DNA from: CAZSSH01 sp964609825
GTDB lineage: Bacteria > Verrucomicrobiota > Lentisphaeria > Victivallales > Victivallaceae
Reading direction: 5' to 3'
Assembly: GCA_964609825.1 (NCBI GenBank)
Contig: CAZSSH010000010.1
Location: forward strand, 434,001-498,000
DNA: 64,000 bases
Positions 1 to 8,885 of this stretch are shown here, piece after piece. How positions within the stretch are numbered: position 1 is the first letter of the stretch; each line of letters begins with the position of its first letter. Made by a program: the position numbers and the translations under genes. A model generated the notes under the pieces. The model was not told where the DNA came from, ran no database searches, and saw only the letters and a list, made by a program, of their open reading frames with translations.

Positions 1-1117
1 CTATACAGTAACATCGGACAAGTTGGACAGCTCCAAGCTGGAGTCGCTGTTTTTGACCGCACTCGCCGACGGCAAATACACTATCCCGTGGCGCGTCACC
101 GCCTTGGACGGCTCGGAGCTCCCGGATGTGGAAATCCAGCGTATTCGCCGCAATGATGTCGATTTGTACTTTTTGTGCAACTGGCACCCCCGGCAGGGAC
201 AAATGGTGCGTTTTGTCCCGGCGGCGACAACCTTTGACAAAAATTACCTTGCCGACGAAGTCGTCGGTAAAAGCTATCAAAATGTTTATGATGCCAAACA
301 GTTGGCCGGCGGCATTGAGCTTGCCTTGCCCGCACAGGAGCGGGTGCTGCTGAGTGTCGCCAATCATTCGCGTTATGAGGGTAACATCACCGTCGCCGAC
401 GAAAAGGCCAAGCTCGCGCGCCATCAAGCCATGCTGGATGCCAAAATGGCCGACCATGACGCCGAGTTGACGCAAAAAGTGGCGCTGGAAAAGCGATTGT
501 ATCAGGACGCCCGCCGCGGCTATGACGCCGACGCGGCCAAATGCTACAGCTTGGATCTTGCCAAGGTTGCCAATATGGGCTTCCTCGACGAGGTTGCGGG
601 CGACCAGCAGGGGGGATGGACCGATCAGGGGGATATGGATTTGCGGGAGTTTCCGGTCTCGGTTAAGACCTTTGGCGGGGTGCCTTTTAAGATCATCGAC
701 CCGGCGGCCAATCAAGGCAAATCCTGCGTGGTTTTGCGCGGCAGCTTGAAATTCTTCCCCGAGCGCACCGGCCCCGTTGCGGTGGACCGCAAGGCAAAGT
801 ATCTCTATTTTTTGCACACCAGCGCTTGGGGCGGGAGCAAAGAGCGCAGTGTTGAGTACGTGATTACCTTAAAGAATCAAAAGGAGTACGTCTTTACCGC
901 TACCGACGGCGCCGAAAACGCAGACTGGGTCAACCCCAAGGCAATCACCAACGGTTACATCGCCTGGGAGGGCGTTAAGCCGCAGAGCTTCAAAACCGGC
1001 GTCTATTGCACGCGTTGGACCAACCCAGAGCCGGAGGTGCCGGTCAGTAATGTGGTTATCCGCTCTGCCGGGACGATGGTTGTGCCGATCGTTTTGGCGA
1101 TCACCGGCCAAGAATAA
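1..1117 (+). CDS. C-terminal part of a secreted carbohydrate-active protein (5' end outside window)
   Basis: The reading frame is open from base 2, so the start lies upstream of the window; TTG at 23 is only the first internal start-like codon. About 371 residues are visible. The first ~110 look like the beta-sandwich that closes many TIM-barrel glycosidases. A charged helical linker follows (about residues 130-180). A ~180-residue C-terminal domain begins near GFLDEVAGD and contains DQGDMDLREFP and GGVPFKI. That domain matches the last ~190 residues of the GH2 enzyme at 35397-38954 (DQGADNDLRNFP, GGVPFEI, then LAITG near the end), so it is probably a sugar-binding module. The catalytic part is not visible, so no enzyme family can be assigned. 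A bidirectional terminator follows the stop. Confidence 0.7.
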   Translation, partial: YTVTSDKLDSSKLESLFLTALADGKYTIPWRVTALDGSELPDVEIQRIRRNDVDLYFLCNWHPRQGQMVRFVPAATTFDKNYLADEVVGKSYQNVYDAKQLAGGIELALPAQERVLLSVANHSRYEGNITVADEKAKLARHQAMLDAKMADHDAELTQKVALEKRLYQDARRGYDADAAKCYSLDLAKVANMGFLDEVAGDQQGGWTDQGDMDLREFPVSVKTFGGVPFKIIDPAANQGKSCVVLRGSLKFFPERTGPVAVDRKAKYLYFLHTSAWGGSKERSVEYVITLKNQKEYVFTATDGAENADWVNPKAITNGYIAWEGVKPQSFKTGVYCTRWTNPEPEVPVSNVVIRSAGTMVVPIVLAITGQE

Positions 1118-1130
1118 AACGTTGTCAAAT

Positions 1131-1173
1131 AAAAAACCTCTCCATTGGTTCACACCGGTGGAGAGGTTTTTTT
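1131..1173. terminator. Bidirectional intrinsic terminator
   Basis: Stem CCTCTCCA (1137-1144) pairs with TGGAGAGG (1159-1166). It has a run of six A on the left and seven T on the right, so it works in both directions. It lies between the stop at 1117 and the convergent stop at 1186 and would end both transcripts. Confidence 0.9.
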
Positions 1174-1185
1174 ATGCAATCACTG

Positions 1186-2148
1186 TTATTGACAGAACTC
1201 GGGATCCTCTTTGAGGAGCTTGTCAAAGTAGGCGATCGTGTGCTTGAGCCCCTCTTTGAGAGGCGTTGTCGCCTGCCATTTGAGAATCTCTTTGGCCTTG
1301 GCGGCATTGGGCTGGCGCTGCTTGGGATCATCGGCCGGGAGCGGCATTTTGATGATCTTGGATTTGGCGCCGGTCAACTCAATGACCAGCTCGGCCAATT
1401 CGCGGATGGTGAATTCGCCGGGGTTGCCGATGTTAACGGGGCCGGTGACTTCGTGCGGAGTATTCATCATTCGGATCATCGCCTCAATCAAATCGTCGCG
1501 GTAGCAAAAGCTGCGCGTTTGCTGGCCGTCGCCGTAGATGGTGATGTCCTCATTGCGCAAGGCCTGCAAAATAAAGTTGCTGACCACCCGCCCGTCGTTG
1601 GGATGCATCCGGGGGCCGTAGGTGTTAAAGATGCGGACAATTTTGATATCAAGGTCGCACTGCATGCGGTAACAGTGAAACAGCGTTTCGGCGCAGCGCT
1701 TGCCCTCGTCGTAACACGAGCGGATGCCGATCGGGTTGACGTTGCCCCAATACTCCTCGACTTGCGGGTGGATGTTGGGGTCGCCGTAAACTTCACTCGT
1801 TGACGCCTGCAAAATTTTGGCATTGAGCCGTTTGGCCAACCCCAGCATGTTGATGGCGCCATGGACGCAAGTTTTTACCGTCTGCACCGGGTCGCGCTGA
1901 TAGTGGATCGGCGAGGCGGGGCAGGCGAGGTTGTAAATTTCATCGACTTCGACATACAGCGGAAAGGTCACATCGTGACGTATGAGCTCAAAGCGCTTGT
2001 TGTCGAGCAAATGATATATGTTGCGTTTGTCGCCGGTGTAAAAGTTGTCGACGCAGACGACTTCATGCCCCTGATCAAGCAGCCGTTCGCAAAGATGCGA
2101 ACCCAAAAAACCGCTGCCGCCGGTCACCATAATTCTTTTTGTTTTCAT
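1186..2148 (-). CDS. UDP-glucuronate decarboxylase (UDP-xylose synthase), extended SDR
   Basis: Converts UDP-glucuronate to UDP-xylose and CO2 with bound NAD, in the cytoplasm, for surface polysaccharide. The Rossmann motif GGSGFLGSHL is at the N terminus, the serine region is STSEVYGDP, and the catalytic pair is SCYDEGK (YxxxK). IFNTYGPRMHPNDGRVVSNF is typical of bacterial and plant UXS proteins. Length about 320 is normal. The ATG at 2148 is chosen over a TTG at 2154 because AAAGG sits 7 bases before it. Last gene of a three-gene minus-strand operon after the CDP-sugar genes; the gap to the previous stop is 15 bp. Its sugar donor (UDP) differs from the CDP pathway upstream, so the operon probably supplies two sugars of one polymer. 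Confidence 0.92.
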   Translation of the reverse strand: MKTKRIMVTGGSGFLGSHLCERLLDQGHEVVCVDNFYTGDKRNIYHLLDNKRFELIRHDVTFPLYVEVDEIYNLACPASPIHYQRDPVQTVKTCVHGAINMLGLAKRLNAKILQASTSEVYGDPNIHPQVEEYWGNVNPIGIRSCYDEGKRCAETLFHCYRMQCDLDIKIVRIFNTYGPRMHPNDGRVVSNFILQALRNEDITIYGDGQQTRSFCYRDDLIEAMIRMMNTPHEVTGPVNIGNPGEFTIRELAELVIELTGAKSKIIKMPLPADDPKQRQPNAAKAKEILKWQATTPLKEGLKHTIAYFDKLLKEDPEFCQ

Positions 2149-2163
2149 AACCAAGCCTTTAAT

Positions 2164-3963
2164 TTAAAAATCGTCCGCCACCGGATCGATCAACATGTTG
2201 TCCAAAAATTCTTTGCGGTCCAAAAACGGGAAAAGATCTTCCAGCGGCTTGGAGACCATCGTGCCGTCGGCGCGTTTGGCCGAGGCAGCCTTGGGCCCGA
2301 GCACCTCCAAGGGATCGGTCATGACTTCGCAAAAAATCGGCTCGTCACCGGCCAACGCCTCACTCATCAATTGCTCGGCATCAGTGTGGTTGGCGAACTT
2401 GTAATATTTGTAACCGTAGGCTTTGGCGATTTTTTCCATGTCCGGCAGCACGACCCCGGAGGAGGGCGTCGAACCGACGAGGTTGCCGTTAAAAAACGCG
2501 TTTTGCGTTAATTTAATCGACAGATATCCATCGTTGTTGTAAACAAAAATTTTGATCGGCAAACGGTAATTAAGGATGGTCTGCAACTCCTGGATATTCA
2601 TCTGCAAGCTGCCGTCGCCGGTGATGAGGATCACTTTTTTACCGGGGGCGGCAAAGGACGCGCCGATGGCTGCCGGAAGATCGTAACCCATTGCCGCACA
2701 AGCAACATTGGAGAAAAAACGCATGTCTTTTTTTACCGGCAAGGCTTGAAACGTACTGGTATATGCCGTCCCGTTGCCGGTGACGACGACCTCGTCGCCC
2801 TTGAGGTGTTTGGCTAAAATTTCCGGAAACGTGTAACTTGAAACATAGTCTTTGCGTTGGCGGTGGGCCGGGAGGATGACCGGGTATTGGTTTTTGACTT
2901 TGCGGCAGTATTTGAGCCAGTCGTCTTTGGGCTCCAGCGAAGGGAGCGTCGCCGCCAGCTTGGTCAAAAACTCTTTGGCGTCGCCGTGGACTTTTAAGTC
3001 AACCTTAAAGGTCGGCTTGGACAATTCACCCTCGTCGGCGTCCACCATGATGCGGCAGGCGGCGCGGGCGATGTGCTCATACGCGTAACCGATGATGCGG
3101 ATGCTCATGCGTGTGCCGATAACCAGCAGCAAATCCGAGTTTTGCATCACAAAATTGGCGGCGCGCTCGCCCAAAATACCCGGACGGCCAAAAAAGACCG
3201 GCGAATCGGAGGTGATTACATCTGCACCGGAGATAGTGGTTAACACCGGGATATTGAGCTTTTCCACAAGCGCGCGGAACTCCTTGCGCGCTCCCGCCAG
3301 CGTGACGCCGTTGCCGGCGATGATGACCGGTCGCTTGGCATTTCTGAGCTTGTCGGCGACGGTTTGGATTGTCTCGTCACTGATTTCGGGCAAATAACGC
3401 GAAACGGGAGTAAAGCCGGGCAGCATAGATGGATCAATCTCGGCACATTGGACATTGAGCGGGATATCCACCCAGACCGGGCCGGGCCGGCCGTTGACCG
3501 CTTCGTAGTAGGCTTTCTCCAAATGGTAGCGGATCTCGTTGGCGTCCTCCACCATCACCGCGTATTTGGTGATCGGTTTCACAATATCGACGATGTTGAT
3601 TTCCTGATCGCCCAGGGCGCGCAATTTGAGCTCGGGGCAGGCGGCGATGGTGGTCGAGGTTTTTACCTGACCCGAAACCACAAACATCGGGATCGAGTCC
3701 ACCCAGGCGCCCATCACGCCGGTGACGGCATTGGTGCCGCCGGGACCGGTGGTGACATTGACGACTCCGGGCAAATTGGAAATACGGGCATAACCCTCGG
3801 CAGCAATGGAACAAGCTTGCTCATGCAAGTTGCAGATGTAGCGAATCTGTTTTTGTTTGCCCAAGGCATCGTTGAGGTGCATTGCGCCGCCGCCGGAGAC
3901 AAAAAATACGTGGCGGGTGCCGCGGTCGGCCAGAAACTGAAAGACATAATCGGCTACTCTCAT
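2164..3963 (-). CDS. ThDP-dependent acetolactate-synthase-like enzyme, probably YerE-type sugar acetyl transferase
   Basis: A 599-residue ThDP enzyme of the acetolactate synthase superfamily. Visible marks are the activating glutamate in CNLHEQA (Glu48), TTGPGGTN (~71-78), GRPGPVWVDIP (~158-168) and the ThDP/Mg motif GDGSLQMN (from residue 449). An ordinary acetolactate synthase is possible, but there is no regulatory subunit or ilv gene nearby. The start overlaps the stop of a CDP-hexose 3-dehydrase by 4 bp (ATGA). In Yersinia the same partnership is known: YerE adds a two-carbon unit from pyruvate to a CDP-3,6-dideoxy-4-keto sugar during yersiniose synthesis. The YerE-like role is inferred from this context; the superfamily is certain. 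Confidence 0.75.
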   Translation of the reverse strand: MRVADYVFQFLADRGTRHVFFVSGGGAMHLNDALGKQKQIRYICNLHEQACSIAAEGYARISNLPGVVNVTTGPGGTNAVTGVMGAWVDSIPMFVVSGQVKTSTTIAACPELKLRALGDQEINIVDIVKPITKYAVMVEDANEIRYHLEKAYYEAVNGRPGPVWVDIPLNVQCAEIDPSMLPGFTPVSRYLPEISDETIQTVADKLRNAKRPVIIAGNGVTLAGARKEFRALVEKLNIPVLTTISGADVITSDSPVFFGRPGILGERAANFVMQNSDLLLVIGTRMSIRIIGYAYEHIARAACRIMVDADEGELSKPTFKVDLKVHGDAKEFLTKLAATLPSLEPKDDWLKYCRKVKNQYPVILPAHRQRKDYVSSYTFPEILAKHLKGDEVVVTGNGTAYTSTFQALPVKKDMRFFSNVACAAMGYDLPAAIGASFAAPGKKVILITGDGSLQMNIQELQTILNYRLPIKIFVYNNDGYLSIKLTQNAFFNGNLVGSTPSSGVVLPDMEKIAKAYGYKYYKFANHTDAEQLMSEALAGDEPIFCEVMTDPLEVLGPKAASAKRADGTMVSKPLEDLFPFLDRKEFLDNMLIDPVADDF

Positions 3964-5285
3964 AAGCAGTACTCCTTGATGGTTTTAATCATATAGTCGA
4001 GTTTGTCGTTGCCCATCCCGGGGTAGAGACCGATCCAAAAGGCGTCATTCATGATCCGGTCGGTGTTGACCAACTCGCCGACGATCCGGTAATCGACATC
4101 GAGCACCAGCTCGTCAAAGCACGGGTGCTTGATGAGGTTGCCGGCAAAAAGGTTGCGGGTCTGGATTTTGTTTTTTTCCAGATGCGTCACCAGATCGTTG
4201 CGCTTAAACTTGGCTTGATCGGTCAGGGTGATCAAAAAGCCGAACCACGAGGGGTCGCTCTCCGGGTATTTGCTGAAAAGCTCAATTTGGGCGCAATCCT
4301 TAAGTCCAGCATACAGCCGGTCAAAATTCTGCTTGCGTTTTTCGACGAAAGCGGGAAATTTCTCCAATTGGGCACAGCCGACGGCGGCCTGCATGTCGGA
4401 GACTTTGAGGTTGTAGCCAAAGTGGCTGTAGACGTATTTGTGATCGTAACCCAGCGGGAGCTTGCCGAATTGCCGGGTGAAGCGGCAGCCGCAAGTGTCA
4501 TCGACGCCGGAGTCGCACCAACAGTCGCGGCCCCAGTCGCGGATCGAGAGGGCAATTTTTTTGAGCGTCGGGTTGTCGGTGTACACGGCGCCGCCTTCGC
4601 CCATGGTCATGTGATGCGGGGGATAAAAGCTCGACGTCCCCAAGTCGCCCCAAGTGCCGGTAAATTTGCCGTCATACTTGGAGCCCAAGGCATCGCAGTT
4701 GTCTTCCACGAGCCACAACCGGTGGCGGTCACAAAAGGCTTTGACAGCTTTGATGTTAAACGGGTTGCCCAACGTGTGGGCGATCATCACCGCTTTGGTC
4801 TTATTGCTGAACGCTTTTTCGAGCTGTGAAACATCAATATTGCCGGTGCCGCTTTCGACATCGACAAAGACCGGAATCGCGCCGTACTGGATGATCGGCG
4901 AAACCGTGGTCGGGAAACCGCAGGCGACGGTAATGACTTCATCGCCGCGCTTGATCTGGCGCTCTTTTAACAACGGCGAAGTAAGGGTCATAAAAGCGAG
5001 CAAATTGGCCGAGCTCCCTGAGTTGACCAGCAGACAAAAGCGGATATTGAGGTACTTGGCCAGCTTTTGCTCAAACTCTTTGGAGTAGCGGCCGTAGGTC
5101 AACCAAAATTCGAGCGAGGAGTCCACGAGGTTGACCAATTCTTTTTCGTCATAAACCCGTCCGGCATAATTGACTTTGCTTTGGCCGGGGATAAAGGGAG
5201 ACTGCTGGCCGGGCAAGTGGGCCAAGCGGTAATACTCTTTCACTTTTTCAATAATCTCGGAGTGAAGCTCATCTATTTTACTCAT
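3960..5285 (-). CDS. CDP-4-keto-6-deoxyglucose 3-dehydrase (E1), DegT family, RfbH/DdhC-like
   Basis: A PMP-dependent iron-sulfur dehydrase that removes the C3 hydroxyl of CDP-4-keto-6-deoxy-D-glucose, leading to 3,6-dideoxyhexoses. Two features separate it from ordinary DegT aminotransferases. The PLP lysine is replaced by histidine (His224 in PPHHMTMGEGG). Cysteines 197, 255, 257 and 265 reproduce the C-x57-C-x-C-x7-C [2Fe-2S] pattern known for E1. The start at 5285 (MSKIDELHS) follows AAGGA at good spacing and gives 441 residues, close to known RfbH lengths; an upstream in-frame extension exists but lacks a site. The reductase partner E3, CDP-glucose 4,6-dehydratase and glucose-1-P cytidylyltransferase are not in the window. 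Confidence 0.92.
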   Translation of the reverse strand: MSKIDELHSEIIEKVKEYYRLAHLPGQQSPFIPGQSKVNYAGRVYDEKELVNLVDSSLEFWLTYGRYSKEFEQKLAKYLNIRFCLLVNSGSSANLLAFMTLTSPLLKERQIKRGDEVITVACGFPTTVSPIIQYGAIPVFVDVESGTGNIDVSQLEKAFSNKTKAVMIAHTLGNPFNIKAVKAFCDRHRLWLVEDNCDALGSKYDGKFTGTWGDLGTSSFYPPHHMTMGEGGAVYTDNPTLKKIALSIRDWGRDCWCDSGVDDTCGCRFTRQFGKLPLGYDHKYVYSHFGYNLKVSDMQAAVGCAQLEKFPAFVEKRKQNFDRLYAGLKDCAQIELFSKYPESDPSWFGFLITLTDQAKFKRNDLVTHLEKNKIQTRNLFAGNLIKHPCFDELVLDVDYRIVGELVNTDRIMNDAFWIGLYPGMGNDKLDYMIKTIKEYCL

Positions 5286-5374
5286 AAATGCGATTCCTTG
5301 TGTTGCATTATATATAAGATATCGCGAAAGCTCCAAGTTTCAAGGTCAAATCCGACATTTTACGCAAATTGTGC

Positions 5375-5402
5375 TTGCATTTGACATTGCTCAAGGTATA
5401 TT
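5375..5402 (+). promoter_or_regulatory. Candidate sigma70-type promoter of the GH36-like gene
   Basis: TTGCAT (5375-5380), 16-bp spacer, TATATT (5397-5402). The start codon at 5429 has AAAGGAGGA just before it (5417-5425). Confidence 0.5.
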
Positions 5403-5428
5403 AGCGTTGAGTTGTCAAAGGAGGACGC

Positions 5429-7552
5429 ATGTATTTGAATTACAAAAAATTTGCGGTCAATTATGATGATATAAATCATCGTTTCAGCTGTTTTTGGCAA
5501 GGCAAAGCCTTTGTGCAGGATGCCGGGATTTATTTTCGCAATTACGACGGGCGGCGCTTTGAGGTGAGTGATTACGGAAACGTCGAGTTTAAAACGGGCC
5601 AACAGCTTGACGGCAATTCGCTCGGCGTGTTTTTCTCCGGCGGCGTCCCGGGGGCGTTGGACTTTACGGTCGAGTTTGCACTCAATGACCGCGAGTTAGC
5701 GGTCAAAACCTTTGCTCGCGGCTTGGTCCATTTGGAGGGGTTGCTGTACTGGGGGGACAACATGCGCCAAGACACTTGGGGCGTCCGTCTCAATAGTCTT
5801 GACCACCACTTGCGCGGCGGCTCGGGGCCGGTTTACGGCACCGCCGACCACGGCCTCTTTGACCGGCAAAATGATGCGGTATTGGAAATTCTCGCGTCCG
5901 AAAAATTTAAGGTCGCCTTTGACTGGGAACGAGAGACGTATCGATTTGCTTTTGTCAATGGCTTGGACTATGGGCGCAATTTCTCCTTTATGATTCGCGA
6001 GCATTTCTGCCGGGATAAATTCAATATTCCGTACCGCTCCCAAAATGCCAACACGGTTTTTGCCGCGCCGCCGGTGGGGTGGATGACCTGGTACAGCGTC
6101 CAGTTTTCCGCTTCGGCGGCGGTGGTGGCGGACAATGCCGTCAAATTCAAAGCCGCTTTCGGCAATTACTCCGAAACCTTGGCCGTCTGGGTGGACTGGG
6201 AGTGGTGCCACCGGGCGTTTGACGGCTTGGGGGAGGTGGGGGCGGATATTTTTCACCCCCGCCAGACACCGTACCCGGACGGACTTAACGTCGTGGCCGA
6301 CCGAATCAAAAATAACGGCATGGTGCCAATCTTGTGGATCGGAGCAACGAATGACAATCAACTCAATGCCGAGCTCGCAAAACACCCGGAGTGGATACTC
6401 GCCCAATCGCCGCGCTGGTGCGGGCAATACTGGGTGGATCCGACCGCGCCGGGGGTGATGACAGAGTATATCCCCAAAGTCTTTCAGCAAATCAAGGACT
6501 GGGGGTATCAGGGGCTTAAGTGGGATTGTCTGCCTGTGACATTAACGGTTTATGACGAGTTTCACGACCGTTTCGCCGATCAAAGTATCTCCAGTGACGA
6601 GGCTTTGCGCGAGATGGTGAAAACTGCGCGAAGTGTCGTCGGTGAGGATTTTTACATGCTCTCATGCTCAGGGATGACCGACCGCGACATCACTGTGGCG
6701 ATGGATTTGTTTGACGCGGCGCGCATCGGCGGCGATGTCTTCGGCTGGCAGGAGTTTGCACAGGAGGCGGTGGACCGGGTGTTTCGCTATTACCCGTTTC
6801 ACAATACGGTGTTGTTTGCCGACGCCGACAATCTGGTGTTGCGATCAGAGTTTAACAATTTAGCTCAGGCCCGCTCGCGGGTTTCCTTTTACGGTTTAAG
6901 CGGTCTCCCGGTTACGGTCGGCGATGCGATGGATGACTTGGACTTTGATCGGATTCATTTGCTGCGCCGGATTATGCCGGTCCTTGACACCCGGCCGCGG
7001 GATTTGCAAATCAAACAGCGCGCCCGTGAGTTTGCGGTCAACGTGGTGGAGTTTGCCCGGCCGTGGGGCAACTGGCTGGCCGTCGGAGTGATGAACAGTG
7101 CCACTGAGGCCAACTCTCTTTCGTTAAGCATTTTCAAAGAACTTGGAATGGCGGGCGAAGTGTTTGCCGTGTATGACTTTTGGCAGCAAACGTTTTTGGG
7201 TGTCTTTGCCGATATCATTCATCTCGACATTGCCGCGTATGATACCACGGTATTACGCATTACCCCTTTGGTTGGCAGTCATCCGCAATTGGTCGGCACT
7301 TCACGGCATATCACTCAGGGCGGCTTTGAGGTGGAGGCAATCCAGACCGATGATGCGGCCAAAACCGTGACGGCAAAGGTGAAACTCACGGGCGGCGAAG
7401 TCAACCGTTTTGTTTTTTACCTTCCCGAGGGGTGCCGAGTTGTCGAAGTTGCGGCCGACGGCGGTCAACATCAAATCCAAGACGGATTGCTCACCTTGGA
7501 GTTTTCACCCGAAGTCAACAAAGTTGTTGAGTTTACAGTGAAATACCTTTAA
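5429..7552 (+). CDS. Glycoside hydrolase, GH36/clan GH-D-like (alpha-galactosidase type)
   Basis: A 707-residue protein with an N-terminal beta-supersandwich (about 1-210), a TIM barrel (about 215-540) and a C-terminal beta domain. GLKWDC (Asp366) matches the clan GH-D nucleophile motif KWD, and ARIGGDVFGW (Asp436) fits the acid/base region. WVDWEW and LWIG are barrel strands. There is no signal peptide, so it acts in the cytoplasm on imported oligosaccharides. Substrate cannot be read from sequence: alpha-galactoside is the default, but the clan is broad. It is a single transcription unit with its own promoter; its 3' end overlaps the convergent dgt gene by 20 bp. Confidence 0.8.
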   Translation: MYLNYKKFAVNYDDINHRFSCFWQGKAFVQDAGIYFRNYDGRRFEVSDYGNVEFKTGQQLDGNSLGVFFSGGVPGALDFTVEFALNDRELAVKTFARGLVHLEGLLYWGDNMRQDTWGVRLNSLDHHLRGGSGPVYGTADHGLFDRQNDAVLEILASEKFKVAFDWERETYRFAFVNGLDYGRNFSFMIREHFCRDKFNIPYRSQNANTVFAAPPVGWMTWYSVQFSASAAVVADNAVKFKAAFGNYSETLAVWVDWEWCHRAFDGLGEVGADIFHPRQTPYPDGLNVVADRIKNNGMVPILWIGATNDNQLNAELAKHPEWILAQSPRWCGQYWVDPTAPGVMTEYIPKVFQQIKDWGYQGLKWDCLPVTLTVYDEFHDRFADQSISSDEALREMVKTARSVVGEDFYMLSCSGMTDRDITVAMDLFDAARIGGDVFGWQEFAQEAVDRVFRYYPFHNTVLFADADNLVLRSEFNNLAQARSRVSFYGLSGLPVTVGDAMDDLDFDRIHLLRRIMPVLDTRPRDLQIKQRAREFAVNVVEFARPWGNWLAVGVMNSATEANSLSLSIFKELGMAGEVFAVYDFWQQTFLGVFADIIHLDIAAYDTTVLRITPLVGSHPQLVGTSRHITQGGFEVEAIQTDDAAKTVTAKVKLTGGEVNRFVFYLPEGCRVVEVAADGGQHQIQDGLLTLEFSPEVNKVVEFTVKYL

Positions 7553-8885
7553 GCTTTTGGTACAGCCGCACGGCGTGGCTGTCGGTCATGCCGGAGATGT
7601 AGTCCAATAAGCGCAGCAAGCGGTAGTAGGGGCTCGCGAGCCACAATTCGCCGGTGCTCTCCTCCATTGCGTCGGGGAGAATCCGGAAGAGGCGCTTGCT
7701 GCGAAACGAGGCCGCGCTCTTTTTGTTGAATTCATCCGCCATCTCGTTGACGCACGGGACAAAAATATCCAGCATCCCGGACACCAATTCAAAACCGGAG
7801 CCGACGATTTCGGCCACGTCGATGTGGTTGTAAATGCTTTCGCGCGAACGCTCCTCGATTTTGTTTAAGGCGTCGCGGCATTCGAGGTAATCGATCAGCG
7901 GGCGCTCGAGTTTGCCGTTGAGCAATTCGTCTTGCTTGTCCACAAAGACTTTGGCGGCGGCCTGCACCAGTTTGCCGATGGCATGTGCGCGCAAATACTC
8001 GGCGCGGCGCTTCTCCGACTTGATGTCCGAGCAGCTGCGGGCGATTTTTTCTTCATTGATGATCTGCAAAAAAAGCATTTCAAGCTCCTGATAATCGATA
8101 ATCCCAGCTTGCTGACCGTCCTCAAAATCGACGATCCGGTAAGCGATGTCGTCGGCCGCCTCGACCAAAAATGCGAGCGGGTGGCGTTGCCATGCCCAAG
8201 GACCCGCCTGCATCATGCCGCAGCTCTCGGCGACTTCGGCAAATTGCTTTTTCTCCGATTGGAAAAAGTTGAATTTTTTGCCCGCTACGCCGAAGGGGCG
8301 CGTTTCCACCTTGGCGGCGCGCGGGTATTTGGCAAAGGCGCCCAAGGTGGCGCTGGTGAGTTGCATCCCGCCGTAGCGGTCGGACATTTCCAATGCAGTG
8401 AGGACGCGGAAGCCTTGGGCGTTGCCCTCATAAAACTCAATGTCGGCGCTTTCTTCTTCGCTCATCTTATCCTTGAGGGCGCGGCCGATGGGAGAGTGGG
8501 TAAACCAGTGGCGGATTGCCTCCTCGCCGGCGTGACCCAAGGGCGGGTTGCCGATGTCATGGGCAAGCGCGGCGGCGGCGACGGCGGCTCCGATGTCGCT
8601 CGGCTGGGCTTCGTTGGTGTCAAACTCTTTGCAGACAAAAACGCCGCAGGCGGTGCCCAGCGAGCGGGCGATGGAGCTTGTCTCCAAGCTGTGGGTCAAC
8701 CGGGTGTGGACGATGCCGTTTTTGCTTAAGGGAAAAACTTGCGTTTTGTCCTGAAGTTTGCGGAAGGAGCCCGAAAATACGATCCGGTCAAAGTCGCGCT
8801 GAAACGGCGAGCGGTCTTGTGAAATTTTGCCCGTCGACTCCGAACCGAGCCGGTGCGGGGACAAAAGATGTTTCCAATCCATCAT
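7533..8885 (-). CDS. dgt: Deoxyguanosinetriphosphate triphosphohydrolase-like protein (dNTPase)
   Basis: Hydrolyses dGTP (or other dNTPs) to deoxynucleoside and triphosphate. The HD-domain metal ligands are visible: RLTHSLE (His65) and ALAHDIGNPPLGHAGE (His109-Asp110). The N-terminal RSPFQRDFDRIVFSGSFRKLQDKTQVF is the family's nucleotide-binding stretch (shown here as one continuous family motif in two parts, RSPFQRDFDRI and SFRKLQDKTQVF). Length 450 suits the dGTPase type 2 group. The ATG at 8885 overlaps the dxs stop (ATGA), so the two are probably coupled. The 3' end overlaps the GH36-like gene on the other strand. Confidence 0.9.
   Translation of the reverse strand: MMDWKHLLSPHRLGSESTGKISQDRSPFQRDFDRIVFSGSFRKLQDKTQVFPLSKNGIVHTRLTHSLETSSIARSLGTACGVFVCKEFDTNEAQPSDIGAAVAAAALAHDIGNPPLGHAGEEAIRHWFTHSPIGRALKDKMSEEESADIEFYEGNAQGFRVLTALEMSDRYGGMQLTSATLGAFAKYPRAAKVETRPFGVAGKKFNFFQSEKKQFAEVAESCGMMQAGPWAWQRHPLAFLVEAADDIAYRIVDFEDGQQAGIIDYQELEMLFLQIINEEKIARSCSDIKSEKRRAEYLRAHAIGKLVQAAAKVFVDKQDELLNGKLERPLIDYLECRDALNKIEERSRESIYNHIDVAEIVGSGFELVSGMLDIFVPCVNEMADEFNKKSAASFRSKRLFRILPDAMEESTGELWLASPYYRLLRLLDYISGMTDSHAVRLYQKLKGISL

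Noticed and set aside
7533..7552. Possible frameshift where the GH36-like and dgt genes overlap
   Set aside because: Both reading frames end cleanly with normal family lengths; a short convergent overlap explains it.
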